DNA of 8,573 bases from Prevotellaceae bacterium (GCA_021204885.1 JAJPYP010000217.1:1-8573), one strand, 5' to 3'. Numbered from the stretch's first letter, positions 1 to 7,446 are shown. Program-made: numbers and translations. The notes: generated from the letters alone by a model not told the origin.

Positions 1-837
1 ACCCGTTACCGCGAGGAGATGGAGACCTTGCAAAGCTCCCGCAAGGAGATACTACGCCGAGCCAAAGAGGAAGCAGGCACGTTGGTACAAGAGGCCAACA
101 CGCGCATCGAGCACACCATCCGCACCATCAAGGAGGCACAAGCCGAAAGGGAGCGCACCAAGCAGGTAAGGCAGGAACTCGCCGACTTCCGCGATGCCAT
201 CACGGGTGTGAGCGACAAGGAGAAAGCGCAAGAAGAAGAGGCGCAGAAGATAGCCCGCAAGATGGAGCGATTGCAAGCGCGTCAAGACCGACGGCGCGAC
301 AAGAAAGCCGGCGGCGCGGCCAAGAAAGCCGAAGAAGAGAAGCGCAAGCAACCCGCGCCACTACCCATCTCCGTAGGTGCCACCGTCAAGATAAAGGGGC
401 AGACACCCATAGGCGAAGTATTGGAATTAAGCGGCAAGAGCGCCGTGGTAGCCTTCGGCAACCTCAAGACCACCGTGCCGTTGGAACGGTTGGAACGCAC
501 GGCACAAACCGCGCAAAGCACCGCCACACGCAATCAGAAGAGCATCCTCGGCAGCCAGACACGTGAAGACCTTTACCAAAAGAAACTGCAATTCAAGCAA
601 GACATCGACGTGCGCGGCATGCGGGGCGACGAAGCCCTGCAAGCCATCACCTACTTCATGGACGACGCCATCTTGGTGGGCGTGTCGCGCGTACGCATCC
701 TGCACGGCACAGGCTCGGGCATCTTGCGCACGCTCATCCGCCAATACTTGGAGACGTTGCCCGGCGTGCGCCACTTCGCCGACGAGCACGTGCAGTTCGG
801 CGGTGCGGGCATCACCGTGGTCGATTTGGAGAATTGA
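1..837 (+). CDS. mutS2: Endonuclease MutS2, C-terminal part (5' end outside window)
   Basis: The reading frame is open from base 1 to a TGA at 835-837, so 278 codons of the C-terminal part are visible; the MutS-like ATPase domains lie upstream of the window. Visible residues about 1-115 are a charged, Lys/Glu/Arg-rich helical stretch (probable coiled coil and linker). Residues about 124-166 form a small beta-rich KOW/SH3-like module (VGATVKIKG...GEVLELSGKSAVVAFG). Residues about 200-278 are an Smr domain: DVRGMRGDEA at 203-212 matches the family's LDLRG motif and HGTGSGILR at 235-243 matches its HGxGxG motif. In the family, MutS2 binds DNA or collided ribosomes through its ATPase core, and the Smr domain is a nuclease or ribosome-contacting domain; which role applies here cannot be seen. 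It is the only + strand protein gene, and its stop lies 3 bases from the stop of the convergent lipoprotein gene. Confidence 0.95.
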   Translation, partial: TRYREEMETLQSSRKEILRRAKEEAGTLVQEANTRIEHTIRTIKEAQAERERTKQVRQELADFRDAITGVSDKEKAQEEEAQKIARKMERLQARQDRRRDKKAGGAAKKAEEEKRKQPAPLPISVGATVKIKGQTPIGEVLELSGKSAVVAFGNLKTTVPLERLERTAQTAQSTATRNQKSILGSQTREDLYQKKLQFKQDIDVRGMRGDEALQAITYFMDDAILVGVSRVRILHGTGSGILRTLIRQYLETLPGVRHFADEHVQFGGAGITVVDLEN

Positions 838-840
838 AGC

Positions 841-1377
841 TCAATACTCCTCCACCAACTCCGTCTTCTCAATGGAATACTTGCCGTCGGCCGATACCGT
901 CAGGCGCAGCAACGTATATAAATCGGTCTGCGGATACCCCACACTGGCCAAATAAGAGAGTCCCTGAGCCGAAGCGTCATACACCAACCCCTCCAAGATG
1001 GAGTGCTCCAAGAAGGCCGGCTCCACGTAAGGAGCGAAGTCCTGCTTGGTGAAGACACGGCGCAACACCTGCCTGCCCCCACACATAATGTCCACCGTGA
1101 TGCGGTTGTCCTTAAACCGTTCCCCCTGTCCGTTCTGCACGGAAGGCAGGCTCTCGTCGGGCACGCGCACTACCGATGAGATGAACTTCTGACCCCTGAA
1201 CGTAATCTCGTCACGCGCCTCCGAAGGCTCCATCTGCTGCAAGGCCGGCTCCTCGTCGTCATCCGTCCTCTCCACCATTTGGATACCGTTCTTGTTTCCC
1301 CGGCCGGCACAAGAAGAGAACGCCAGCAACGCCATGGTGCCCACACAAGCTCCTATATAAACAATCCTATTCATCAT
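841..1377 (-). CDS. DUF4738-type predicted lipoprotein
   Basis: This 178-residue protein starts at a double ATG (1377-1375 and 1374-1372); either may be used. The frame is open further upstream to 1485, but that extra part is not signal-peptide-like and covers a candidate promoter, so I start here. From the second Met, residues 1-21 are a short Arg-containing, hydrophobic signal sequence ending FSS before Cys22, which would be the lipidated residue. After it come a polar, acidic linker (ERTDDDEEP) and a compact domain of about 120 residues (from ITFRGQKFISSVVRV to SIEKTELVEEY). From memory this resembles the Bacteroidales family DUF4738; its function is unknown and I see no catalytic motif. 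Location would be the envelope, inner or outer membrane. It is probably transcribed alone, and its 3' end meets mutS2 tail to tail. Confidence 0.85.
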   Translation of the reverse strand: MMNRIVYIGACVGTMALLAFSSCAGRGNKNGIQMVERTDDDEEPALQQMEPSEARDEITFRGQKFISSVVRVPDESLPSVQNGQGERFKDNRITVDIMCGGRQVLRRVFTKQDFAPYVEPAFLEHSILEGLVYDASAQGLSYLASVGYPQTDLYTLLRLTVSADGKYSIEKTELVEEY

Positions 1378-1396
1378 TTTACGTTTAAATCGAGAA

Positions 1397-1428
1397 CAAA
1401 GAAACGAAAAGCCCCCGAATAATACAAG
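1397..1428 (-). promoter_or_regulatory. Candidate Bacteroidetes-type promoter of the lipoprotein gene
   Basis: On the - strand, CTTG (1428-1425), a 20-base spacer and TTTCTTTG (1404-1397) approximate the Bacteroidetes sigma consensus TTTG-N19-21-TAnnTTTG, with one mismatch in each box. It would give a leader of about 15-20 bases before the ATG at 1377. A second, weaker reading is TTTG (1450-1447) with TATTATTC (1424-1417). No experimental support. Confidence 0.35.
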
Positions 1429-1483
1429 GGAAACGCCCGAAAAGAACAAAGAGGCCCCATCCCTTACGCAACCGCCCGCCTTC

Positions 1484-1501
1484 AAAAAGCAAGCCTTGCT
1501 T
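1484..1501 (-). terminator. Rho-independent terminator after the DUF4890-type gene
   Basis: On the - strand the sequence reads AAGCAAGGCTTGCTT followed by TTT: 7-base arms AAGCAAG/CTTGCTT around one base, or in practice 5-6 bp with a 3-5 base loop, ending in a run of five T. It lies about 40 bases past the stop codon at 1542 of the gene read toward it. The stem is short and not very G+C-rich, so efficiency is uncertain. Confidence 0.6.
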
Positions 1502-1541
1502 GGGATGAAGCCCCTTCGTTTTATTATCCTATGCGGAAAGA

Positions 1542-2087
1542 TTACATGTTACCGTCGGGATCGCCGCCGTCAGGACCACCCATCGGGCCACCTTGAGGAC
1601 CTTCACCGGGACCACCCATCGGACCACCCATCGGACCACCTTGAGGGCCGCCGGGGCCGCGTCTGCCACCCTTGCCGCCTTTGCGGTTCTGCTGGTCCTT
1701 CTGATAAGCCTCAAACTGCTCGTCGGTCAAGATACCTTTGATCTGTTCCTCGTAAGCCTCGCGGGCCGTCTTCATCTCTTCCATCTGAGCCTCACGTGCA
1801 GCTTTCATCTCTTCACGTTGCTCTTCGGTCATCTCCTCGGGGGCACCTTGGCCTTCGGGACGCTGGGGACGTATCTGAGCCATCTTCTCTACCCATGCTT
1901 GGTTTACCTCCAACAGGCTGGCCTGTTGGGTCTCGTCCAAACCATACTTCTGGACCATCTTCTCGGTCATCTTCTGAGCCATCTCAGCGGGGTCGGGGGC
2001 TTGTCCGCCACGCGGACCATCCTGTGCCATGGCAACTCCACCCATCAGGAAGAGAGCCATCAATGACATTGTCAAATTCTTAATCAT
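1542..2087 (-). CDS. DUF4890-type secreted protein with LTxxQ-like motifs and Gly/Pro/Met tail
   Basis: The 181-residue protein starts MIKNLTMSLMALFLMGGVAMAQ, a signal peptide probably cut after AMA at residue 21, so it should be periplasmic. Residues about 33-135 are highly charged and helical. They carry two motifs like the LTxxQ repeat of Spy/CpxP periplasmic stress proteins (LDETQ at 50-54 and LTDEQFEAY at 120-128), with an acidic Met/Glu-rich stretch between them. Residues 136-181 are a low-complexity Gly/Pro/Met tail built on GGPM repeats. It resembles the Bacteroidales DUF4890 family. A Spy-like chaperone or envelope-stress role is inference from the motifs only. The purine-rich AAGAAGG lies just 1 base from the ATG, too close for a normal Shine-Dalgarno site; M7 is an alternative start but would shorten the signal peptide. 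It has a terminator downstream and a 173-base gap upstream, so it is probably a single-gene unit. Confidence 0.85.
   Translation of the reverse strand: MIKNLTMSLMALFLMGGVAMAQDGPRGGQAPDPAEMAQKMTEKMVQKYGLDETQQASLLEVNQAWVEKMAQIRPQRPEGQGAPEEMTEEQREEMKAAREAQMEEMKTAREAYEEQIKGILTDEQFEAYQKDQQNRKGGKGGRRGPGGPQGGPMGGPMGGPGEGPQGGPMGGPDGGDPDGNM
1573..1641 (+). repeat. 12-base in-frame repeat encoding the GGPM tail
   Basis: GGACCACCCATC occurs exactly at 1573-1584, 1609-1620 and 1621-1632, with a partial copy at 1633. All copies are in the same 12-base phase, and diverged copies fill the gap. Read on the - strand each unit encodes Met-Gly-Gly-Pro. The array could change length by slippage without breaking the frame. 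Confidence 0.8.
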
Positions 2088-2260
2088 ACCTTCTTTTGTT
2101 TTTAAAGTAACACTATTGATAAATACTATCTCTTTCTTGTTGCAACACCTTTATGACTATAGAACCGTCATTAAGTTTAAATACCCAACGCGCTTTTAAC
2201 ATTAGATAAAACAAACGGCCATTATTGCTTAACCAATGTTACGCAAACGCCCCTTTCACC

Positions 2261-2947
2261 TTACAACGCTTTCCAGAATTTGCGGAAGTCGCTATACCGC
2301 CCGTAGCACACCAAGCGGTCGTCGGCCTGCACCTGTTCGTTCTCTATGAACTCGTTCTTCACGTTGTATTCCGTAAAAGAGATGCCCACCGCGTTCTTCA
2401 ACGTGGTGCCCCGCTTCAAGGCCAACATCTTCAAGCCGAACTCCTTTTCCAAATGCAGCTCGTTCACATAGTAGCCCACGAGCTTCTTGGGAACGGGGAA
2501 CTTGATGACATAGTAATCGGCATCCACCTTGAACACCTCGATGTTGCGGCCGAACTCAATCATGCGCACCAATCCGCGGGCGGCATCCTCCTCGGGCGTC
2601 AAGATGCGGTCCAAGCCGAAAGCCTCCAATACAGAGCGGTGCACGTCGTCGTAAGAGCGGGCATAGATGTGTTTCACCTTCCACTTCTTCAGGAGCGCCA
2701 CCACCCTGACAGACGCGCCGAAGTTGGCGCCGATGGCCACTATCACCGCGTCCACGCTCTGAAGCGGCAACACCGAGAGCGACTGCGCGTCCGTAGCGTC
2801 GAGCACGAACGCGGCGGCTATCTTCTCCTTCAAGTTGTCCACACGGCCGGCGTTCGAGTCCACCCCGATGACCTCATGCCCCAACACCGAGAACTCCTCG
2901 GCCAATACATGCCCGTAATTTCCTAAACCGATAATGATGTATTTCAT
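2261..2947 (-). CDS. trkA: Trk/Ktr potassium uptake system, cytoplasmic NAD-binding gating subunit
   Basis: At 228 residues this is a single-RCK protein like KtrA, about half the length of E. coli TrkA. Residues 1-120 are an RCK_N Rossmann domain: beta strand MKYIIIGLGNYG with the dinucleotide-binding GxGxxG at 7-12, acidic residue Asp30 after the second strand (GVDSN), VLDATD at 48-53 and AIGANFGAS at 71-79. The segment TPEEDAAR at 117-124 is typical of the hinge after the Rossmann fold. Residues about 138-218 are the RCK_C ligand-binding domain. The family forms a cytoplasmic ring that binds nucleotides and gates the membrane K+ subunit, encoded 6 bases upstream; the two are clearly one operon. 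The bases between them (TAA then GGTAAC then ATG) leave AAGG as the only Shine-Dalgarno-like sequence, overlapping the upstream stop. The 'trkA' label follows common annotation; 'ktrA' would fit equally well. Confidence 0.93.
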   Translation of the reverse strand: MKYIIIGLGNYGHVLAEEFSVLGHEVIGVDSNAGRVDNLKEKIAAAFVLDATDAQSLSVLPLQSVDAVIVAIGANFGASVRVVALLKKWKVKHIYARSYDDVHRSVLEAFGLDRILTPEEDAARGLVRMIEFGRNIEVFKVDADYYVIKFPVPKKLVGYYVNELHLEKEFGLKMLALKRGTTLKNAVGISFTEYNVKNEFIENEQVQADDRLVCYGRYSDFRKFWKAL

Positions 2948-2953
2948 GTTACC

Positions 2954-4783
2954 TTAATTGATAATGATTTGTCCACTTGGATAGCGGTACTTCGTGTGCT
3001 TCTTCTGCCTGATAATGCCTAACATCAACGTCATAAGGCCCACACGTCCCACGAACATCAGCACGATGAGCAACAGCTTGCTGCCGTCGCCAAGCAGCGG
3101 CGTAGCCCCCAAGCTTGAACCCACCGTGCTCAAGGCCGACACGCACTCGAACACCACCGCCAAGAGCGACAGCTTCGGCTCCAACGAGCTGACGATAAAG
3201 ACCGACACGAGCAGTACGCCCAATGAGAGCAGCACCGTGACGTTGGCACGCCGTATGGAATCAGGGGAAAGCTCGCGCCCGAACACCTCCACCCTGTCCG
3301 ACCCGCGCAACACCGCCCCCAAATTGAAGAGCACCACCGCGAAGGCATTCACCTTGATACCGCCGGCGGTAGATTGCGCACTGCCGCCTATCCACATCAA
3401 GAAGAGGTAAATCAAGAGCGTCTGCACGCCGAATGTGGTCAAGTCCACCGTAGAGAAGCCCGCCGTGCGCGGCACCACCGCATTGAAGAACGAGTGCGTC
3501 AGCTTGTCCAGTACAGGCATCTCGTTGAAGGCGTTGTTCCACTCCAATACCGCGATGCCTATGGTGCCCAATGCCAGCAGCCCGCAAGTGAATAGCAACA
3601 CGATGCGCGTATTCAGGTTATAGAGGTGATAGAACTGCCTGCCGTCCCGTTGCCATGTGCGCAAGAAGCGCCACAGCCGCTTTACATGATAGAGCAGCGT
3701 GTCCTTGAAGTTCACCAAGATGGGGAAGCCGATGCCGCCCAATATCACCAAGAGCGATATATAAATAAGGAAGGGATTGTGGCCCGACATCACCAACGGG
3801 TTACCCAATCCGCCGGATAGATAAGAGAAGCCCGAGTTGCAGAAAGCCGAGATGGAATGGAAAGCCGAGAACGCCAACTCCTCGTGCAAGTTCATGCCCA
3901 TGGTGCCGTGTATATCGCTCCAGATGGCCAGCATGCCCACGCCCTCTATGGCTAATGTGAAGAACAAGATGTAGACCAATGTGGAGAGCAGCGAGTTGAG
4001 CGAGTCCGAGCTTACCATGTCGCGTATCACCAACTGGTTGTACACCGACGTGTTGCCCATGAAGAAGAGCGCGAAGAAGCTCGTCAGCGTCATCACGCCA
4101 AGGCCCCCTATCTGCACCAACACGATAATCACCGCCAAGCCTGCGGGCGTGAAGGTAGTCGACACGTCTACCGGCGACAAGCCCGTCACGCAAACGGCGC
4201 TCGTGGAGAGAAAAAAGGAGTCCACCCAAGAGATGCCATCCACCGTGCAGCGCGGCAGCATCAGCAAGCCGGTACCTATAATGATGAATACCAAGAAGCT
4301 GATGGCCAAGATGAGCGACGGGTTCGTGTGCCTTCCAAGCAGCCGCACCAAGCCCGAGGAGAGGTTCAACAGCGAGAGCAGCAGCAGCAGCACCAACCTG
4401 TAAGCGTCGCCTTGCAAGAAATCCCACACCGTCTGTATCACCCCTTCTTCATCGGGACGCATGAAGACCACCGGCACTAACGACAGATACAGCAACAGGT
4501 TCAGTACCCACGCGAACTTGCTGTATGACTTCAGTGTAGTGCGGAAGCGCAGCACGATTTGCAGCGACACGTTCACCAAGAAGAGCACCCACACGGCGTG
4601 GTACAGGCTGTGTATGCGTGATATTTCGTAGTCGGATATATCGAAGCCATACTCGTACACCAACCCCAATATAAGCAGGAAGGAGGCCAAGTAAGTAAAG
4701 CCGGACACTACATTCACGCCCCAGCGCGTGTAGGTGTACAGCCACGTGTTCCTATACAACAACCATTTGTGGTATAACTTCAT
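2954..4783 (-). CDS. trkH: Trk/Ktr potassium uptake system, membrane subunit (TrkH/KtrB family)
   Basis: This 609-residue polytopic membrane protein translocates K+ (KtrB-type relatives are Na+-coupled). All four pore-loop filter segments of the TrkH/KtrB superfamily are visible with their Gly: VCVTGLS (Gly201), AFCNSGFS (Gly318), PRTAGFST (Gly442) and ALSTVGSS (Gly555). The intramembrane gating loop signature GGSAQSTAGGIK is at 466-477, and the conserved Arg of the last helix is in FVGRVG (Arg579). The first 150 or so residues form an extension with several hydrophobic segments (about 25-45, 60-80, 90-107, 127-149), absent from KtrB proteins of about 450 residues. Its partner gating subunit follows 6 bases downstream. 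A 119-base gap separates it from the phosphoesterase gene upstream; the best -7 candidate there, TAATCTTG on the - strand, has one mismatch and no good -33 box. High or low affinity and the coupling ion cannot be told from sequence. Confidence 0.95.
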   Translation of the reverse strand: MKLYHKWLLYRNTWLYTYTRWGVNVVSGFTYLASFLLILGLVYEYGFDISDYEISRIHSLYHAVWVLFLVNVSLQIVLRFRTTLKSYSKFAWVLNLLLYLSLVPVVFMRPDEEGVIQTVWDFLQGDAYRLVLLLLLSLLNLSSGLVRLLGRHTNPSLILAISFLVFIIIGTGLLMLPRCTVDGISWVDSFFLSTSAVCVTGLSPVDVSTTFTPAGLAVIIVLVQIGGLGVMTLTSFFALFFMGNTSVYNQLVIRDMVSSDSLNSLLSTLVYILFFTLAIEGVGMLAIWSDIHGTMGMNLHEELAFSAFHSISAFCNSGFSYLSGGLGNPLVMSGHNPFLIYISLLVILGGIGFPILVNFKDTLLYHVKRLWRFLRTWQRDGRQFYHLYNLNTRIVLLFTCGLLALGTIGIAVLEWNNAFNEMPVLDKLTHSFFNAVVPRTAGFSTVDLTTFGVQTLLIYLFLMWIGGSAQSTAGGIKVNAFAVVLFNLGAVLRGSDRVEVFGRELSPDSIRRANVTVLLSLGVLLVSVFIVSSLEPKLSLLAVVFECVSALSTVGSSLGATPLLGDGSKLLLIVLMFVGRVGLMTLMLGIIRQKKHTKYRYPSGQIIIN

Positions 4784-4902
4784 GCTTTGTTTTCCGTTTT
4801 ACCTTTCGCACTTCCCTATCAAGCCCGATTAGGTAGTGCAAGATTAAGAAAAAATCGGCTTACATCGTGGGATGCGGCGTTTCTTTATAGTAACTTAACA
4901 CT

Positions 4903-6057
4903 TCACTTCGACGCCGACCGCCGCAGCGTCAGCACGTCAATCTCCGGCCAAGCCCCGAAGCGGAAAGGCACGTTGCTGCCGCTGCCGGTACTTACAAAGA
5001 GCAGTCTTTCACCCTCCCTGTACAAGCCGCCCCATTCGGGGTAAGCCCACTTGGACGGCGAGAACCTACCGAACTTCAACTGCATGGCATGCGTGTGACC
5101 CGAGAGCGTGAGCTGTATCTTCGTATCGGGCAACACCTTGCGTCGCCAGTGCGTAGGGTCGTGGCTCATCAGCACGGTATAAATACTGTCGGGCAGTCCC
5201 TGCATGGCACGCGGCAAGTCGGCCAACGCGGGAAACGGGGGCACGCCGTCGTTCTCCACGCCCACAAGGGCAATGCTGTCGCTGCCACGACGTATTACAC
5301 GGTGTTCGTTCAAGAGCAGGTCCCAGCCCATCTGCCGTTCCGCAAGGATGAGTTTCTTCAAACTCGCCGCACGCGCTTGCTGGGAGTCGAAGTGGCCGTA
5401 GGTGCAATAGTCGTGGTTGCCCAATATGGAGTAAACGCCGTCCTTTGCGGCAAGCCGCGCCAATGTCTCTTGGAAGGGCGTTACCTCGTCGGCCGATGCG
5501 TTCACCAAGTCGCCCGTAAAGAGCACCGCGTCGGCATGGAGCGCGTTCACTTTCCGCACGATGCGCTCGAGCGTTTTCGGAGAATAACTGTACGTGCCCA
5601 CATGCAAGTCCGACAGTTGCACCATGCGGTAGCCGTCGAAAGCGGCGGGCAACTCTTTTGCGGCTATCTCCACTTCGCGCACCGTCACACGCTTCCACCC
5701 CACGGCGAAGCCATAGGCGGCCATCACTATCACCGCCACGGCTGCCAATATGCCTAATCCGTTGCCGGCCGTGCTTGCGGCAGGTAGAAAGAGTGCCACG
5801 CCTTTGCCCACTACGGAGAAAAGGAAGAACAAGAACTTGGGCAACGCCGTGCAAAGCAGCAGCACGATGAGGGTGCGGAACATCCATTGCTGCGGATGCC
5901 AGCTGAGGCCCACCGCCAAGAGTGCCACCATGGCCGTGAGCGGCAACCAGTAGAGCAATCGCCACACAAGGGGAGCGTGCCGCAGGAAGCAGCAGGCTAT
6001 GTAGACGTCGGGTACCACGGCTATCACCAATAGCGTGGCAAGGATAATGTAAGGCAT
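4903..6057 (-). CDS. Membrane-anchored metallophosphoesterase (calcineurin-like)
   Basis: The 384-residue protein has four hydrophobic segments in its first 120 residues (about 1-24, 32-51, 59-90 and 100-120), followed by a calcineurin-like phosphoesterase domain. The metal-site motifs are complete and in order: SDLHVG (Asp150, His152), GDLVN (Asp183), GNHDY (Asn214, His215, Asp216), MSHDP (His299) and SGHTH (His321, His323). A two-metal site for phosphoester or pyrophosphate hydrolysis is therefore intact. The arrangement resembles the YaeI/YkuE group of membrane-associated phosphoesterases, some of which act on lipid or lipid A precursor phosphates; the substrate here is not determined. Hydrophobicity suggests an inner-membrane anchor; which side the catalytic domain faces is not clear. 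The gap to the permease gene upstream (110 bases with an A+T-rich dyad) suggests its own promoter, though I found no clear box. Confidence 0.93.
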   Translation of the reverse strand: MPYIILATLLVIAVVPDVYIACCFLRHAPLVWRLLYWLPLTAMVALLAVGLSWHPQQWMFRTLIVLLLCTALPKFLFFLFSVVGKGVALFLPAASTAGNGLGILAAVAVIVMAAYGFAVGWKRVTVREVEIAAKELPAAFDGYRMVQLSDLHVGTYSYSPKTLERIVRKVNALHADAVLFTGDLVNASADEVTPFQETLARLAAKDGVYSILGNHDYCTYGHFDSQQARAASLKKLILAERQMGWDLLLNEHRVIRRGSDSIALVGVENDGVPPFPALADLPRAMQGLPDSIYTVLMSHDPTHWRRKVLPDTKIQLTLSGHTHAMQLKFGRFSPSKWAYPEWGGLYREGERLLFVSTGSGSNVPFRFGAWPEIDVLTLRRSASK

Positions 6058-6112
6058 AACGTTACTTTCTATTTTAATCGGTCCAATCTGTATCTTTTAT
6101 CGTTGTTGTTCT

Positions 6113-6143
6113 TATATAGATAAGGTATATACCTATTTATATA
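6113..6143. repeat. A+T-rich imperfect dyad between permease and phosphoesterase genes
   Basis: A perfect 12-base palindrome AGGTATATACCT (6123-6134) is flanked by further complementary bases, so that 6113-6128 can pair with 6129-6143 with one bulged A (6122) and one G·T pair. It lies between the permease stop (6168) and the phosphoesterase start (6057). It could be an operator, a cruciform or a weak transcription-ending structure; there is no clear T-run. Confidence 0.5.
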
Positions 6144-6167
6144 TAGCACCGCTTCGTCTCTCCCGCG

Positions 6168-7196
6168 CTATGTATGCGCCGTCAAGCGTCGTCCCGCGAT
6201 GACGTAGATTATCACGGGGGCGCCTATCAAGGGCGTTACCGCATTCAGGGGGATAACGCCCCACCCTCCGGGCAGCACGCATATCAGGTTGCACAGCAGG
6301 GCCACGGCGCTGCCTGTGAGTATCGTCACGGGCAAGAGCGAGCGGTGGTTCTCCGTTCCAAGCAACAGGCGGGCCACATGCGGCATGGCAAGGCCGATGA
6401 AAGCCACCGGCCCGCAGAAGGCGGTCGTGATGGCGACAAGGATGCCTGTCACCACTAACAACTCGTTGCGCAAGCGGCGTATGTTCACGCCCAAGTTCTC
6501 GGCGTAAGCCTCCCCAAGCAGCAGCGCGTTGAGTGGCTTCACGAGTAGCAGCGAGCATGCTATTCCAAGCAGCGTCACTGCGGCGAAGGCGGGCATCTGC
6601 CGCATGGTTACGCCCGTAAAGCTGCCCATGCCCCACACCACGTATGCGTGTACACCTTCGGACGTGGAGAAGAAGTTGAGCAGCGAGATGGCCGATGATG
6701 CCAAGTAGCCAATCATAATGCCGGTGATCAGCAGCATCACGTTACTCTTCAGCAGGGTGGAGAAGAAGAGTATCAACGCCATGACGACAAGTGCCCCTAT
6801 GAACGCCCCGGCAAGCACCGAAAGGAAGCCCGACAAGCTGAACGCTGCCGTGGTCACGCTGCCCCCGAAGAGCAGCATCACCAAGGCTACGCCGAGGCTG
6901 GCGCCCGACTCTATGCCGAGTATCGACGGCCCAGCCAGCGGGTTCTTGAAGGCCGTCTGCAACAGCAAGCCCGATACGGCCAAAGCGCCGCCCGCAAGCA
7001 GTGCGGTCAGGGCTTGGGGCAAACGCGATTCCCACAAGATAAAGCTCCACGAAGGCTTGGCACCCTCCGCGCCCGTCAGCAAGATGCGCAGTACATCACC
7101 GCATGGAATCCGTACCGAGCCCACCAACAGATTGGCCACGAAGAGCAGCACGATGACCACCCCCAAGCCTATACCGTATTTCCAACCTTTAGCCAT
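6168..7196 (-). CDS. FecCD-family ABC importer permease (siderophore, heme or cobalamin type)
   Basis: The 342-residue, very hydrophobic protein has the repeated transmembrane helices and signatures of the FecCD/BtuC family: RLPQ at 58-61 (RLPR in many members), Q80..NPLAGPSILG at 85-94, ENLGV at 233-237, the cytoplasmic coupling motif FIGLAMPHVARLLLG at 266-280 and the C-terminal GAPVIIYVI at 325-333. Two copies of such a permease with two ATPases normally import iron chelates, heme or vitamin B12 delivered by a periplasmic binding protein; the substrate cannot be read from the permease. I start at ATG 7196-7194 because the next candidate upstream, a TTG at 7211-7209, lies inside the -7 promoter box. 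Oddly, no ATPase, binding protein or TonB receptor adjoins it: downstream is an unrelated phosphoesterase, upstream 1.36 kb without genes. The partners are therefore beyond the window or elsewhere. Confidence 0.93.
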   Translation of the reverse strand: MAKGWKYGIGLGVVIVLLFVANLLVGSVRIPCGDVLRILLTGAEGAKPSWSFILWESRLPQALTALLAGGALAVSGLLLQTAFKNPLAGPSILGIESGASLGVALVMLLFGGSVTTAAFSLSGFLSVLAGAFIGALVVMALILFFSTLLKSNVMLLITGIMIGYLASSAISLLNFFSTSEGVHAYVVWGMGSFTGVTMRQMPAFAAVTLLGIACSLLLVKPLNALLLGEAYAENLGVNIRRLRNELLVVTGILVAITTAFCGPVAFIGLAMPHVARLLLGTENHRSLLPVTILTGSAVALLCNLICVLPGGWGVIPLNAVTPLIGAPVIIYVIAGRRLTAHT

Positions 7197-7208
7197 AAAG
7201 GAACGCGG

Positions 7209-7216
7209 CAAAGGTA
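7209..7216 (-). promoter_or_regulatory. Bacteroidetes -7 promoter box of the permease gene
   Basis: On the - strand 7216-7209 reads TACCTTTG, an exact match to the Bacteroidetes -7 element TAnnTTTG, 12 bases before the ATG at 7196. A -33 TTTG box is not evident at the usual distance. The start of transcription would be only about 5-9 bases before the ATG, giving a very short leader with no room for a riboswitch (such as a cobalamin riboswitch) or a normal Shine-Dalgarno site. Confidence 0.65.
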
Positions 7217-7343
7217 GTAAATTCGGGTGGAAATATTGCTTGTCTTAAAAGGTTTGATGATTGAATAGTGCAAGAGAGATGTGTTTACGTTGTCATCTTG
7301 GGTTGCGGTGTAATGGGTGGCTGATGTGCTTGTGGCTGCGGAC

Positions 7344-7432
7344 GGGCCTTTGTTTCACATCTACGCACTACGCCGGATAGGGTCGTTCCTCCCGTACCTC
7401 CGGCTGCGTGCTTCGATGTTGCACAAAGGCTT
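7344..7432. ncRNA. Long multi-segment hairpin, candidate structured RNA element
   Basis: The stem is built of four exactly complementary segments in register: GCCTTTGT 7346-7353 with ACAAAGGC 7423-7430; ACATC 7357-7361 with GATGT 7415-7419; TACGCA 7362-7367 with TGCGTG 7405-7410 (one G·U); GCCGGA 7372-7377 with TCCGGC 7399-7404. That is 25 bp. They are separated by a 3x3 internal loop, a 4-base bulge on the right (CTTC 7411-7414) and a 4-base bulge on the left (CTAC 7368-7371). The 21-base apical loop contains CCGTACC (7392-7398), which is complementary to GGTACGG at 7442-7448, so a loop-to-tail pseudoknot is possible. The element is symmetric enough that strand is not certain; the T4 after the next hairpin favours +. 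No known RNA family is recognised. Confidence 0.45.
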
Positions 7433-7446
7433 GCATCAAAGGGTAC

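Noticed and set aside
1378..1485. Longer N-terminus for the DUF4738-type lipoprotein
   Set aside because: It would bury the lipoprotein signal sequence 37 residues inside the protein and covers the candidate promoter.
2225..2926. Open frame of 233 codons on the + strand
   Set aside because: Antisense to the potassium gating subunit over nearly its full length; the - strand protein has clear family motifs and this one has none.
3801..4427. Open frame of 208 codons on the - strand
   Set aside because: Shadow frame inside the potassium channel gene; low-complexity Ala/Leu/His/Arg product typical of a G+C-rich off-frame reading.
7197..7211. Upstream TTG start for the permease, adding five residues
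   Set aside because: The TTG lies inside the exact TACCTTTG promoter box, so the transcript would begin after it.
7217..7260. Cobalamin riboswitch before the permease
   Set aside because: The likely transcript start is only 5-9 bases before the ATG, and I see no B12-box-like sequence.
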